Shown: positions 38,701-48,400, numbered from the stretch's first letter. The stretch: DNA of 64,000 nt from Ascaris suum (GCA_013433145.1 CM024168.1:6642184-6706183); one strand, 5' to 3'. Notes: generated by a model not told the origin, from the letters alone. A program made the numbers and translations.

Positions 38701-41700
38701 AATTCGGGGAAATGCTTTCAACTTTCCTAAATTCCGGGTCATTGTCGATTCGTATCGCAGATGAGCTTGTCGAATATATTCTCACTAATTTCTTGCATTT
38801 CGAAACTTAGAATGGTAAAGCTTGCGGCACATTCGATGCTTACGGCTGTAATCAGAAAAATTTTTGGGCGTTCTTTCTAGCAGTCTCGCCGTTTATGCAT
38901 TTAATGAGTAACTTAAGATAATATTTGTAATAACTAAATGACTTTTGGATCGATTCATGGTCACTTTTTGTTGCTTTCTTTTGATTAGTATATAAATAAC
39001 AGTTTGATATTGAAGAGCTTCTCGAATCAGGAGCTTGTCCGTTCACTGCTGGACTTGTGTCTGCAATTGTCGATGATGCATCAGCGGATTCTGCGCTTCG
39101 AAAGGTCAGATTTCAGTCATATTTCCTTTTGGTTTTTATTGAACCAGTTGGGAGCTGAAGTATTTTTTTAGTGCGAAATTAGATTAATGTGTTTGCAATT
39201 CTTTTTCCAATAAAGCTGTCAAAATGTTCATCCACCATTATGAATTAGTATGCCATGACATTTGAACAAGAACGGAAAAGGTTCACAGATGCGCTAAAAG
39301 ATATTTCATGAAAACCGAAGTGTTTTGTCGATGAGTCCGTTCCACTCGGAGAGTTATATGCTGCAGACGTTTGTGGCTGAAGTAATAAAAATCCCGTAAC
39401 CGTTCTCAGAACTAAAGTATGTGTGGTCGAAGACTTTGTATAATTTCATCCACGCTCAGAAACAGCCTTAATTATCTGAAGAAATCTCCAGATGTCTGCG
39501 CCTCCGGCGATGGATGTATTAAAAGGAGATGCAGCGGACATGTCCCCATCACAACCGAAACAAACAGACATAGACATAAAGTTGGCCAATGGCGATGCTG
39601 CACGTACCTCACCGGTTAGCGATATTAGCATTTTACGTTTGAAGTATTCAAATCGGCAGTTCGTTTGTTATAATCTCAAAAATTATTAACGTAAGATGCG
39701 GAACGTTTCATTAGGCGATAATACATATTGCACCACCAATTTTTCAAAAATGCCATGGCGCCACCAACTTTCTTAAATGTATTTTTTTGGTAGTCGAGGT
39801 GCTTAAAGTGCCACATAAACGCGTCGGAAGATCCTTAGGTGATTAGAGATATTCGTAGAGCTAAAAAGTTCGATTTTTCAAAGACGGAATTTTGATGCCT
39901 TCATACTCGAAAACAAATGCAAACGCTATTGCATTGTTCCTGTTAATTTTCGTTTTCTTCCAAAATTGAGGAATATTATTATTGCACTCCAGAAAACTGC
40001 TGTTATGATTCTCGTTTCGACTATGTGGACAATAACTTGATTTTAAAAAGTGATGGATTTATTCCACTTCATAGCGAAATTGATTTTTTATTTTACGTAA
40101 AACAATGTAGAGCGATGAAAGCACCAGTGGAATACTTCAGTCTTTCTGGTAGACTTTTCTTTTATACCTTCACTGAAGACACCTATCACCTATTCCTTTT
40201 CCTTGCCTGCCCTAACTGTGGAAGTGAAATAATTGTACCTTTTCCTCGCCTTCTCAATTTTTTTTCCTCCCTCCATCTTCACAATTCTTCTTTTCCTCCT
40301 CGCCTGTCTCCTAACTGTGGGAGGGGTCCCATTTGGACCACGAGGTGAAATAAATTGTAAGGGTCGATTGTGATGCTTGGCGTCTTGCTTTAGAATTTAT
40401 TGTCGCTTCTTTAAAAGGTGTAGTGTGTGAAATTTGGAGATCGTATGTAAATTTGGAGGTCGTACGTAGCTAGATTTCAGACGGTGTGATCAAAGAGCTA
40501 GAACATTGAGGGTGTTCTTGTCTCACACGAGGAAGTATAAGTTTGTTGTTGCGCTCCTGTCAGTGCCAGGGAGTATCAGATTAACCTTTCTAAAGCAGCA
40601 AACACTTCAGTTGAATTTACCCATACATAAACGAATTAATTAACGTTTAAGAGCAGCGATACGCTCTTGTTGACACGTTGAAATGTAGGTTTATTGCGAA
40701 TGCCGCACTGAAACTTCAAAATGCGAGGAAAAGGGACCTGAACACATGGTGTAACGGACTCCACTCCTGTCGTTTCCGCAATTTCGTGGCTAAGAACCAC
40801 GAATCTCCCTGTTTCTTGGCTCGGCCATGCCGTGGTCGAACCGTGATTTCTCAGTTCCGTCAGAATGGCACTGGCACTGTCCTCCAAACTCTCAGACGTC
40901 GCTGTTTCCACGGAGTTTGGTCATTTTAGAAATTTTTCAAAGTTCAGGTTTCTGTAGCACTTCATTTATGCGCATCATCCAGAAGGCACTTTCTAATTGA
41001 TGTTCATTCTGAATGGATTTTAGTTGTATAAGCTGTACAGTGCTCCGTGCTTGAAGTGGATTTTAGTGCATTAAATACATATGCAGCATTTGACTCAGCG
41101 AAGTGTACCAGCAGCTTCGTTACCCGACAGTCTCACTTCACCTGCGTCAGGTGACTCTGTCAACGCACAGGTAAATGTTTTGGGATGCTTCGCTTCAAGA
41201 AGAATCTGTAACCTCATATTAGATCAGTATTTGGTTCTCGCGTTCACTGGTTCTTCTTAGAGGCTCGATAAGATAACTTCAAAAGAATTGATTGCCGCTT
41301 TAGCACTTATCTGCATTAAACTTGGGAGCGTTTCCCCACCATAAACCCGCTGTCCTCTCTCTTGTTCACTTATCGCCGCAGGGAAGTGTAGATGCGCTTG
41401 CGGCGGAGAGGCGGTTTATATCTAGGTAGATACGATATGAAGCACAAATTCAAAAGGCACCTTAAATTGGGTGAAAGCAACAGTAAATTGAGTTTCACGC
41501 CAACTATACCAGGATGCTTATCACTAAATTTTAAAATCAAGATCAAAGACCACGTGTTCAAATTCCAGCCGGATGCAGCACTGGATGACGTGATCGAGAG
41601 TCTTGCTGGTGAATCGGAACGTGAGGATCATCCAAAGGAAATGATCTCACCAGTCAACGAACATGAAGAAAAGCAGCAAAATGGAGGCCCCGATCATATG

Positions 41701-44700
41701 GCTGTAAGTACCAATCACGGTAACATATCCAAACAGATAACCTCATGTGTGCTTATGTAAGTTGGGAATTGAGGTACAAAATCAATAAGCCACTGAATTC
41801 TTAAATGACCTAAGGTATTCTCATTGAAACAGAACAGTTTCGCCATCACCGTGGTTAAGGCTGTAGGAATGGGGCGTGGTTGTGGTTCAAAGCTTGCGAG
41901 TTATGTTCAAAATATTAATCCTGTTGCATAAGAAGTTACTATAAAAACAAGCTTTTTCGTTTGATAATTCAACCAACTGTGAAAAGTTGCGAAGTCACTC
42001 GGCCTTGTCATCCATATTTTTTCGCCAAATAATGATATTGATAGTTGATCGAGTTTAAGAGCACTGAAATGGCTGCTTACTAAATGTCAGACGAAAGTAA
42101 TCGTCGGTGAGGGGAGAGGCAGAGGTGAGGGGGTGGATAATGGAGTCACTGCAACCCTCCACTTCTTTATTGTGCCACTAACCTGTGGTGTGAAATAAGA
42201 AGTGTTTTGACTAACGATTGAACTTGTGCATCTGTCTAGTGGAAGAGCGAAATAATAATTACCCATCCAATTACCCGGTAACAATGTCTTTTCTTTTGCG
42301 ACAGGAAGGTACAGACACGCAAGAAGAATAGACTAGTGGGGGGAGTGGGAAGGGGGCATTGCAAAGATGGGCCTTCACGTTGTCTGTTGAGACTGGGCGA
42401 TCTTCTTCATGTGCTTTCCATACCAGAACGAAACAGTTTCGAATCCTTGGGATTTTAGCTGTCGAAAGGAGAGTGTTTGAGGTCTGAATAATGTATTCCC
42501 CTTCCTGAAGTTCCAGTGGATGAAGCTATGCGGCCACGCCCTTGTCCCCGTCATTCTGCTCTCCAGCTTTTCCTTCTCCTTCTCGTCTCTTAACCTGCCT
42601 TCCGATTATCACTGCTTTCACCAATAGCGATTTTTGAGATGCATTCTCGTGTGACTTATTTTGGAATGCCGAAAATTATCTTTTAGTTTTTTGAGGTATT
42701 AGAGGTTCTACAAAGTTGTCGATCGTGGCTATTCTACCAGAAATCACCCGAAGTCGTTAAATGCTTTAGGCGCAGCACGCGATGGAGGACGAAGACGCAC
42801 AGGTGTTGTATATGCCACCGGTGACAGGTGGGCCGCGCATGCGTGCTGCGACTACGCGACCGTCGTTCGGTGGTGCGGTATCGAAGCCGAAGATCTCGCA
42901 GCCACTTTACTTTGACGTGGTCTTCGTGCCACATCACGGCGCACATCCTGCGCTCGTCGATGAGGCAGCTGCGAAAGCTTTTGCTATCAGCGTCCGCTCT
43001 AAGTATGTTTTTGTGTTAAATTTTGTTGAACGAAGAGGATGAGGAATGAAGCGATAGGGAAGGGTAGTTTAAAATGAACAGTTGAGGGGTGTGGCCGATT
43101 TCTCAAAATAGCGCAGTGGAAATTAGATGGACTTATAAACGGTTGGTCCGTGCTTGGTGAATAATGAATTTGGATCCTTCTGGGTATTGTTATGGTCATC
43201 AGTCTAAATGCAGATTAAGATTTGAAGCTTTTCGCTGTTTTATGTGCTGGAGTAAACGGCCGACTGCAGTGAGCTACTGCGGCATTAATGATTACATGCC
43301 ACCTGGAGTGGAATATGAGATCAGATTTCTCACCATCTCTTTCCGCTCCTTCCCACTGCTTTCCTCTCCTTCTCGCCTCCTCCAAAAACTTTAACCACTA
43401 ATATATTCAAATGTAAACGTAATTAGTTGCTAAAGTGAGGAAATAAGGGTCGGTGATTTTCTTGTCCCATTCTACCTGTCTTAGACACTCACTTGAGGTG
43501 TTTTTTAGTTTTCTAATGAATGCAGCACATTGAATTATCGATCAAAGTATAAATTATAGGTGAGGTAATTAATTACTCAAAGAAGCGCACTTTCTTCATT
43601 ACGTTCATTCAGTGAATGCAGTAACAAATATTTGGCATCTGTGCTTAGCTCTAACTTGTAGTACTTTGCAAATCATATGTGATTTTATGGATGCGATAAA
43701 GACATACTCAAGTGAATCTTTATCGCTTTTTTGATGTCTGAAAGCTGCCATTCTCTTATCGGAATACTTGAGCTTCACTCGATTCTCCCCTGTTTCCTCT
43801 AGCTTCAGCATAGAGCACATGGTTTAGACGTGAACTCTGTCTGTTTGTTGCCGAAGTTTTCATTTCCTATCTTTATGTACTGTTTATGTTTCAAAAAGCT
43901 TTTTCGTTCTGTAACAGTTTAATTCCTTCAGCTATTAAATTTTTTTGAAGAACATTGATGATAATGGCAGTTATAATAACAGTAATAATACCAGTCTATA
44001 GAGGAATAAGTTCTTCCTTAACGTAGACGTAGCATATCTTAAAATGCAGTACAACAGCACTTCAGACAGGACTTGCTATTACCTTGAATGAGGTCTCACT
44101 GCTTGAACAAAAAATCGTTTTATCTATGCTGCTGGTTTCTTTTTTTTGGAGGAAGAAAATACCGTCGTCGCTGTGTTGTGATCTTGGGAACGACTTCTTC
44201 CTTATCGAAATTTGGGCGAAAAGATAGATCTGTGTCGTCTGTTTAAATGTCTCCCAAAAATCTTGGCCAGCTTATCACTTCGAGCGGTTTTCTTTTTTTC
44301 TGAGGAAACACATTAGTTGAAACGTAATGCGCTTTGAAGTTCTCACTTCTATTGAACCAACACTGAATCGTTATTGCCAAATTGCCGTCGTTCATCTTTC
44401 ATGTATTCGTAAAATTACGTTGTTATTATTTGCTGTTTTTTAAAGGCGATACGTTCTGAGTGGAAAGGAGTCGATTAAGCCGTATATTTTGGACGGTTTC
44501 GTTGCTGCAAAGACCGTTTGGAATAAACCAGGTTAGTACGCTCGTGAAGGCGTTTTCTCGTCTCGTTTGAAGGGTTCCTCTCGTTTTTTGGACAAAGGTT
44601 TTCTATTTGGTAAATGGCTTCATTCCAATTCTCGAATGTTGAAAAATAGGGACGAAAAATTACCGTTGAGTCGGTCGGCAATTATTGTCAGCATGTTTTG

Positions 44701-45568
44701 CCTTATTGGATAGCTCTCTTCGAAGGTGTGATAATTGCTGCAGTTGCAGTGAAAACAGTCGGTCGTCGGTTAGAGTCAAAAGATATGCTCGGTGCACATC
44801 TGTGCTTAAATATAACTGACAAGTTTGAATAATATCTGTTTTATAGTACCTGAAAATTAGCTCATTTTATTGCTTTAGTAAAACTTCAAGTAATGAAATA
44901 TTTTCCAGAACTGGAAATCGACGTAGTGCCCACACATGATAGCGACGATTTACGTGCATACAATCAACTGAAGGTATTATCTTTATTTGGTTTTACAGGT
45001 TCCATTTGCAGAAGAGTTTTGGAGTTGTGTGATGAAGTGAACAGTAGGACAGGAAGAGGAGAGTTGGAGAATCGGCTATAGGCCGTCTCCCTCACCCTCA
45101 CGCCTTTGTTCCAAAAAATGAAGTGGCTGGGTTTTTTTCGTCGCAAATCAATTAGGTTGCGATGCTAGGGTGGCGTTTTAAAAGCACGTGAAAAGTTTTA
45201 TTTCATTTCTGCTTCTGTCTGGGCGTTTACTTCTTGTTTAATTTCTGTATTTATGGAACTGCTGAAACGAAAGCGACAGGATAGATGTTACTCGAGGATG
45301 GTGCTTCCATTTGAAAAGGGTGTCTTGTAGTAGTTAAGTGTTTGTGTTAAAATGAGGAGCATCTCCTTTTTGCAATTTCTTGGGAAGCGATCTTTTTTCA
45401 CAGGAAAGGCTTGTTGAGTAACGTCACATGGGACTACTACATACGTTTTAGGCAGGTGAGATGTCTGAAGCAGGTATTAATTTGCGATGTTCGGTGGAAC
45501 GTTGCACACTGAGGCTCTCGAGTGGTAACAGTGACGATGTTTGTGCGGCATTCAAATTCGAAATGTAA
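26758..45568 (+). CDS. maph-1: MAP1/Futsch-family microtubule-associated protein, complete gene in ~21 exons
   Basis: Multi-exon gene for a MAP1-family (MAP1A/B/S, Drosophila Futsch, C. elegans MAPH-1) protein of about 990 residues. In this family the N-terminal and C-terminal conserved regions bind microtubules or each other, and the protein stabilises microtubules in neurons and other cells. Seen here: start ATG at 26789, beta-lactamase-like fold (about residues 15-235, signatures YIFTGGNEDAALFTVNGF and FVWHPADTNKPTIRILYPG), a Pro/Ala/Lys/Glu-rich middle (about 250-825), and the conserved C-terminal domain (about 850-992, PLYFDVVFVPHHG, VVPTHDSDDL) ending at TAA 45566-45568. Exon phases agree at nearly every junction; exceptions are given in the exon entries. 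Compared with vertebrate MAP1B, the roughly 270-residue region before the beta-lactamase-like fold is missing. Two one-base frame breaks (34215-34218, 37811-37815) probably reflect sequencing error. Family assignment is firm; exact exon borders in the middle are inferred by eye. Confidence 0.92.
27156..27353 (+). CDS. maph-1: maph-1 exon 2: start of the beta-lactamase-like N-terminal domain
   Basis: Encodes about residues 3-68, including SIRSRRPVVYIFTGGNEDAA, LFTVNGFSLLLDGG and IPYWNLIRNYDK. These align directly with the MAP1B segment CCYIFPGG..ALFAVNGFNMLINGG..FWKLIRHLDR, the clearest evidence for the family. The donor is AAAG|GTTTGG (GT at 27354), phase 1. The acceptor is either TTTGAG at 27153-27155 (used here) or GATGCAG ending 27164; both keep the same frame and differ by three residues. 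Confidence 0.93.
28302..28384 (+). CDS. maph-1: maph-1 exon 3
   Basis: The acceptor TAATTTCAG (ending 28301) leads into codons for VSAVVATRMSPPSLTG and ISTIFARKLQDE, then the donor GAG|GTTCAC. It aligns with MAP1B DSILLTHIGDDNLPGINSMLQRK. Where vertebrate MAP1B still has THIGDD, a relic of the metal-binding HxHxD loop of true metallo-beta-lactamases, this protein reads TRMSPP, so no metal ligand remains at that place. The entry phase completes GTA from exon 2, and the exit is phase 0. Confidence 0.88.
29497..29670 (+). CDS. maph-1: maph-1 exon 4
   Basis: 58 codons bounded by GATTTCAG and GAG|GTTTCC, phase 0 at both ends. It encodes CHPTIGAFIGNLPPRSV then ESDIARMVKKIYDGLHAEGV and PKIEPITLYE. 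The first part matches the LGVVFLNVPENL strand of MAP1B, and the middle matches its helical insert before DPVILFQK. It continues the beta-lactamase-like fold, about residues 97-154. Confidence 0.9.
30619..30811 (+). CDS. maph-1: maph-1 exon 5: highly conserved core of the N-terminal domain
   Basis: Bounded by ATTTTGCAG (ending 30618) and CCCG|GTTGGT, entering in phase 0 and leaving in phase 1. Encodes VIGEGALRMIVLNPERGSKE and, later, SLAALFVWHPADTNKPTIRI. These match MAP1B GKLEMYVLNPVKSSKE and SSLIVWHPANPAEKIIRVLFPG closely, making this one of the two best family markers in the gene. Confidence 0.95.
31581..31844 (+). CDS. maph-1: maph-1 exon 6: end of N-terminal domain and start of low-complexity linker
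   Basis: Acceptor TGTTTGCAG (ending 31580); donor CCAA|GTAACT. It begins with GACPLEKLYTALEKLKGEEY and LRHVEYAFADRDK, matching the MAP1B segment NILEGLEKLKHLDFLKQP. It then becomes Pro/Ala/Thr/Lys-rich (TATTTAPSNAATKKPAKPP), about residues 219-306. Phase 1 at both ends. Confidence 0.92.
32714..32825 (+). CDS. maph-1: maph-1 exon 7: Ser/Thr/Lys-rich linker
   Basis: Acceptor ATTTATAG (ending 32713), donor GTCAA|GTATGT. It encodes SAPISSRPPARTSLATHTST followed by SKTTKTVVETAAKKVVK, a basic Ser/Thr-rich stretch as in the variable middle of MAP1 proteins. Entry phase 1 agrees with exon 6, and the exit is phase 2. There is no recognisable domain; support comes from phase, splice sites and composition. 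Confidence 0.8.
34015..34343 (+). CDS. maph-1: maph-1 exon 8: Pro/Lys/Ala-rich linker with an apparent one-base frame break
   Basis: Acceptor CACTTTCAG (ending 34014), donor GGAA|GTAAGG. The first part reads GTAAKKTSPTKPTAGGAKP and further Pro/Lys/Ala codons up to about 34214. After the CCCC run at 34215-34218 the plausible frame moves by one: the original frame turns into Arg/Asn-rich text, while the shifted frame gives SSPADDSSKPAENAVSPQND and PEHEPKKQPQ-type acidic/proline sequence typical of the linker. The shifted frame also leaves the exon in phase 2, which is what exon 9 needs. One missing C in the run would explain all of this. A real mutation is possible but would truncate the protein. 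Confidence 0.82.
34644..34725 (+). CDS. maph-1: maph-1 exon 9: short charged linker exon
   Basis: After GGTCACAG the codons read GKDEEKKKDTVERQL and then VSVTPILLGRCE, ending GAG|GTACAG. Entry phase 2 completes AA|A from exon 8 and exit phase 0 fits exon 10, which is the main support. An earlier donor, CTG|GTGTCG at 34690, would also keep phase 0 and drop the less charged last 12 residues, so the 3' border is uncertain. Confidence 0.6.
35267..35449 (+). CDS. maph-1: maph-1 exon 10
   Basis: Encodes KSITPPPVEKQSTPPPPAQN, LLDGIEEPMKLRKVSMDTG and KELDAEDTAILNAA: a proline-rich then acidic linker segment. Two in-frame acceptors exist, CATCAG ending 35266 (used) and CTCCAG ending 35275. The 3' end is either GCG|GTTGCT (used) or the earlier AAG|GTCAGC at 35390; both keep phase 0 with exon 11. 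Coding status is fairly clear from composition and open frame, but the ends are not. Confidence 0.72.
37041..37082 (+). CDS. maph-1: maph-1 exon 11: 14-codon mini-exon
   Basis: ATTCTTATAG|GAAGAAGCT..AGTTCG|GTAAGC encodes EEAQHETIDNAQSS, phase 0 at both ends. Both splice sites are strong and the composition matches the acidic linker. Chance agreement of two good sites and phase is possible for so short an exon. Confidence 0.65.
37708..37916 (+). CDS. maph-1: maph-1 exon 12: acidic GDEDGA repeat with an apparent one-base frame break
   Basis: Acceptor CAACCTAG (ending 37707), donor GCTGAG|GTAAAT, phase 0 at both ends. It begins KSVAEDQDLLDMSAQ, then degenerate copies of Gly-Asp-Glu-Asp-Gly-Ala/His, and ends HHIPEVIEGAE. 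After the GGGGG run at 37811-37815 the initial frame becomes Met/Val/Gln text and stops, while the frame shifted by one restores GDENGADGDEGGDAGDA. A missing G would explain it. The repeat is visible at DNA level as copies of GGGGATGAAGATGGTGCA with changes. Confidence 0.78.
37748..37893 (+). repeat. Imperfect coding minisatellite (GATGAAGATGGTGCA-type units) in maph-1 exon 12
   Basis: Roughly seven degenerate units built on GGGGATGAAGATGGTGCA, with variant units GGGGATGCAGGTGATGCAC, lie in direct order on the plus strand. They encode the acidic Gly-Asp-Glu-Asp-Gly-Ala repeat. The units vary in length by multiples of three except at the GGGGG frame break. Slippage here could change protein length between individuals. 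Confidence 0.8.
38223..38382 (+). CDS. maph-1: maph-1 exon 13
   Basis: Encodes QDVPLLDSTPDMPLAPHIPA, EHSPALQQEHGGVPQTGERL and GVSPVTEQHSHID, linker-like sequence. The chosen acceptor ATGTTGCAG (ending 38222) keeps phase 0 with exon 12; a site at GAAGCAG (ending 38211) is out of phase. The donor GACG|GTTAGC leaves phase 1, whereas the best start of exon 14 needs phase 0, so one border here is wrong or a small exon is missing. Confidence 0.65.
39003..39104 (+). CDS. maph-1: maph-1 exon 14
   Basis: AATAACAG|TTTGATATTGAAG through CGAAAG|GTCAGA encodes FDIEELLESGACPF and TAGLVSAIVDDASADSALRK, 34 codons open in one frame. An alternative acceptor at GAAG (ending 39015) would give phase 1 and agree with exon 13. 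The exon is predicted from splice sites and frame; there is no known domain. Confidence 0.62.
39492..39614 (+). CDS. maph-1: maph-1 exon 15
   Basis: ATCTCCAG|ATGTCTGCG to TCACCG|GTTAGC, 41 codons, phase 0 at both ends. It encodes MSAPPAMDVLKGDAADMSPS and QPKQTDIDIKLANGDAARTS, Pro/Asp/Ala-rich linker. The internal ATG directly after the acceptor could serve a shorter isoform only if a promoter lay nearby, and none is seen. Confidence 0.7.
40636..40911 (-). other. GC-richer block with an antisense open frame inside the maph-1 intron 15
   Basis: Within the 39615-41086 intron, a roughly 280-bp block is GC-richer than the rest of the intron. It carries a 91-codon minus-strand frame (METATSESLEDSASAILTEL.. 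) as well as an open plus-strand frame. I recognise no protein family in any frame. It may be a transposon remnant. Confidence 0.3.
41087..41170 (+). CDS. maph-1: maph-1 exon 16
   Basis: Encodes HLTQRSVPAASLPDSLTSPA then SGDSVNAQ, phase 0 throughout. Two in-phase acceptors lie 12 nt apart: ATATGCAG ending 41086 (used) and GACTCAG ending 41098. The donor is CACAG|GTAAAT. The intron that follows runs to 41568; a 38-nt candidate exon inside it was rejected. Confidence 0.68.
41569..41703 (+). CDS. maph-1: maph-1 exon 17
   Basis: Acceptor AAATTCCAG (ending 41568), donor ATGGCT|GTAAGT, 45 codons, phase 0 at both ends. It encodes PDAALDDVIESLAGESERED, HPKEMISPVNEHEEKQQNGG and PDHMA, the last acidic linker before the conserved C-terminal domain. 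Confidence 0.82.
42770..43002 (+). CDS. maph-1: maph-1 exon 18: start of MAP1 C-terminal (light-chain) domain
   Basis: Acceptor TGCTTTAG (ending 42769), donor TCTAA|GTATGT, entering phase 0 and leaving phase 2. After a linker (AQHAMEDEDAQVLYMPP) it encodes KISQPLYFDVVFVPHHG and HPALVDEAAAKAFAISVRSK. These match MAP1B GLPVYLDLCYIPNHSNS..DVEFFKRVRSSYY. This C-terminal domain is the region shared by all MAP1 light chains and mediates heavy/light-chain and cytoskeletal binding. The exon is GC-richer than its flanks. Confidence 0.94.
44446..44531 (+). CDS. maph-1: maph-1 exon 19: C-terminal domain
   Basis: Starts after TTTTTTAAAG (A at -3 instead of C or T) and ends CCAG|GTTAGT. It encodes RYVLSGKESIKPYILDGF and VAAKTVWNKP, matching MAP1B YYVVSGNDP..RAVLDALLEGKAQWG. 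Entry phase 2 and exit phase 1 agree with both neighbours. Confidence 0.92.
44909..44973 (+). CDS. maph-1: maph-1 exon 20: C-terminal domain
   Basis: ATTTTCCAG|AACTGG to CTGAAG|GTATTA. It encodes ELEIDVVPTHDSDDLRAYNQ and LK, matching MAP1B MQVTLIPTHDSEVMREWYQ. The PTHDS motif is a hallmark of the family's C-terminus. Confidence 0.94.
45452..45568 (+). CDS. maph-1: maph-1 exon 21: final coding exon and stop
   Basis: ACGTTTTAG|GCAGGTGAG, phase 0, to TAA at 45566-45568. It encodes AGEMSEAGINLRCSVERCTL and SGNSDDVCAAFKFEM, corresponding to the MAP1B end DLNIMVLASSSTVVMQDESFPACKIEL (IMV/INL strand and final K-(I/F)-E-(L/M)). A second AG four bases downstream is out of phase. Confidence 0.9.
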   Translation, partial: AGEMSEAGINLRCSVERCTLRLSSGNSDDVCAAFKFEM

Positions 45569-48400
45569 TCCCTGCGATCCGACAGCAAATGCCAACTGCT
45601 TGACAAATGTAACGCGCTATGCATTTACCTTGTCAGTTATCTGTACTAGACAGGTTAAAGTTGTCCATTCTAGGAAGTAGGGCTATATCGCGGACACCAT
45701 CCTCTTTGTATGCTCGTCATTCACGTTCACGTATGAAGTTGTTAGGCTCGACTAGTTTCAGCATTTCGCTGAGGTGTAACTCCAGTTCTTTGGAGGACAA
45801 AGGATTGTTGGGGTTTGGTAGCGTCTATCCATTCGTCATTATGTAATGACCATCGTTTCATTTGCGGCAATAATTGAAAATCAAGGAGGCAATTTTTTGC
45901 AATTATCCACAGTGTTTGGCTAATGCGTTATCGATGCTGTTTTTGCTAGTGGTCTGGGTGTGAAGTAGCAAAAATGTGCTGTTCCATTTATTTAGCCGTT
46001 CAGCGTCAGCAATCGTCCACTGATTAAAACCGTTTAGGTGTTTTAACTTCAGTTTTTATGCTGTACCGGATGCAACTTTTTTCATTTCATCGCATCGAAC
46101 AAAGAAACTGACTGTAAGTATCCATTCGAACTATCCGATAGTTGAGGAGTTTGCAGTTTATCAGTGTTGTAAGCAATCGATTCCTGTCCTTGCTTTTTCA
46201 TTCAGTTTAGCAGTAAGGTTCACTGAACCCTCTTCGCGTCTTGATTTTTTTAAGTATCACGTTTTTGGGGAAAGAGGAGGCGGAGACAGGCAAACACAAA
46301 ACCGGAGCACATTTCTCTTTTATCGGAAATCCTTAAAAACATTTTTTAGAGGCATGTGATATTTCGTATCCGCGTTATCGTTGAATAAAGCAGCCGCGAC
46401 CTGAGTATGATCGGCGAATGTCGGAGCAGTGTAATTACTAAACTTCGGTCGCTTTCTAAGGAACTTCCATATTTTTCCGATTTCTTTGCAGTGTTAATCA
46501 GTTTTATGAGTCGTTTTTCCGAAACGTTTTGTATAATAATTTCAGCTCTCTTTGAAAAAGATGTGTTTTTTAAAGTCCGCTTTTACGTCTCTGCCCTTAT
46601 CCGTTATGTATACGGCGATAAGTGAGCGGTAAAGTTTTCTGCACGTATTTAAAGTTGGAAATCCGGTGGCTTCCTTCGTATCAGTGATAAGAGGTTCAGC
46701 TAAGATAAAGCCGAGAATCAAAGTTCGAGTTTTTGAAGTAGTGCTTAAATTAATGTTGATGACTAGCACATGAAAAATTCGTCTTCAAATTATGCTCTAA
46801 TCGCATGCGGGAGCTTGACCGGCATCCCGAAACTACGTATCCTAATGACTGCAAATTTCTTCATAGATTTCACGATCACGATCCACCTAGAAATGTGGAG
46901 TTTTGCTGTTAGAATGAAGCTTTCCGACGATTGCAGTCTTCAAAAGAAACGTGAAAATTTATTTCAAGAAATTTTTTGATTACCTGGCGTTAAGTTGTGT
47001 AGAAAGATGGGTTTCAAACGATAAGTTGTAGCTTAGAAGTGCTCACTTATCGACGACTGCGCTTTGGTTTTTGCACTCCCAGAAGTGAATTTTGTGTTGT
47101 ATCTTGAGCTTGAATAGGACGTCGTCGACGAGTTTCTTTGTATTTTTCAATCAACCTTGTTACTCGTCTTTATTTTCGTTAAGTTTTAAACGGTTTCTGT
47201 TCTTGCATAACTTTTTTATATCCTTTCTGAAGCGGTCCCACGCTCTGTTTTCGATCCGTTTGAACATTGCCCATTGCGTAATTCTTAGAGCGTCTCTTGC
47301 ACACTACTCATTCTCGACGTGAAGTTCTATAGATCGGATGTTAGAGCTGACCATGTTACATACTATCAGGGTTGTTTTTCAAGGACATCTAGATCTAGTT
47401 TGTGTAAGACTGGATCAGATAAAAGAGGAAACAACTAGATCAATTTCAGTCTGTGCGGTCCTGATATCCAAGTAAATTTAGTTGGCCTGATTTCGAACCA
47501 TCAACCTCCGTTTAGAAATCGGCATTTAGAAGTAGTCTAAGATTATTTTGACGTCTTAGTCAGAAATGAATCGACCAAGTCGATTGGGCTCGTGGAATTT
47601 TTTCTCAGTGATTAAATGTAACAGTTATGCAAATTAGGGCAAGCAACACGATTTGTGCGTGTTTTGATGGCATTTGGCATTTTTGTTGAGTGATTTCTTC
47701 GATTCCGATGTATAACTTGTCAGCGATGCTTGCTGAATGAAATGTACTCGAGTGGGACGTTAAATTTCATCGACTTGTAAGAATAAGTTGCGACATGTTG
47801 TGGCGAGTTCCTTAATTTATTGGCTTATTCGTTAAGTGAAGCTTCTTCTCGTCAAATATTGTCATCGTTTAGCTTTCAAATGTTTCCAACGTCCGATAAA
47901 GTTCATTGTTGGATTTTTTTAAGTTTTTTCTCAATGAAGAGCCGAAGAAAGGGAGGCAGTTTGTTGGCGATGGTCGAATTCATGACGTAGTTGTAAAGTT
48001 ATCAACAATAATTGTGGTACGTTGGTTGGGAGACATGGGAGACGGTTGCAACGCAATGAGTAAATCAAATAAACAGGGAACCAAACAAATTAGATAACGT
48101 CGAAAATGGGATTAAAAACGTGCGCAATTAAGATTCAGTCAGGCGGAATACTCTCGGCACCAGACGTCCACGTTTTTACGTTGATCACGGTGGGCTAGCT
48201 GCGACGACCAGATCTGAGTGGCGTTGAGTGTGCAGGAGACGGTTAAGTGAAAATTGCAGGCAAGGTTGAAGGTCTGTTGGGGGATTAGAGGTCAGCGAGC
48301 CCAATTTAGGCCTTGGATTAACGAATGATTCTTATGAAAGAGGATCAAATGTTGGAGTGGTTAAAACTGTTCGAGCCGACTTTCCATTTTATAAAAAAGC
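45569..48400 (+). other. maph-1 3' flank and intergenic DNA
   Basis: T-rich on the plus strand like the gene's introns, with short frames only. It contains the candidate poly(A) signal at 46384. No other gene is supported. Confidence 0.5.
46384..46389 (+). terminator. Candidate poly(A) signal for maph-1
   Basis: The first plus-strand AATAAA that I see after the stop codon lies 816 nt downstream (TTGAATAAAGCAG). Position and hexamer fit a 3' UTR end, but nematodes also use variant hexamers, so an earlier site is possible. Confidence 0.35.

Noticed and set aside
40025..40348. 107-codon plus-strand frame in a maph-1 intron
   Set aside because: Aromatic/Leu-rich text ending in a pyrimidine tract; no phase-compatible splice sites to the neighbouring exons.
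41388..41425. 38-nt candidate exon (GSVDALAAERRFIS) between maph-1 exons 16 and 17
   Set aside because: It would leave phase 2, while the strong acceptor of exon 17 needs phase 0. Joining exon 16 directly to exon 17 keeps the frame.
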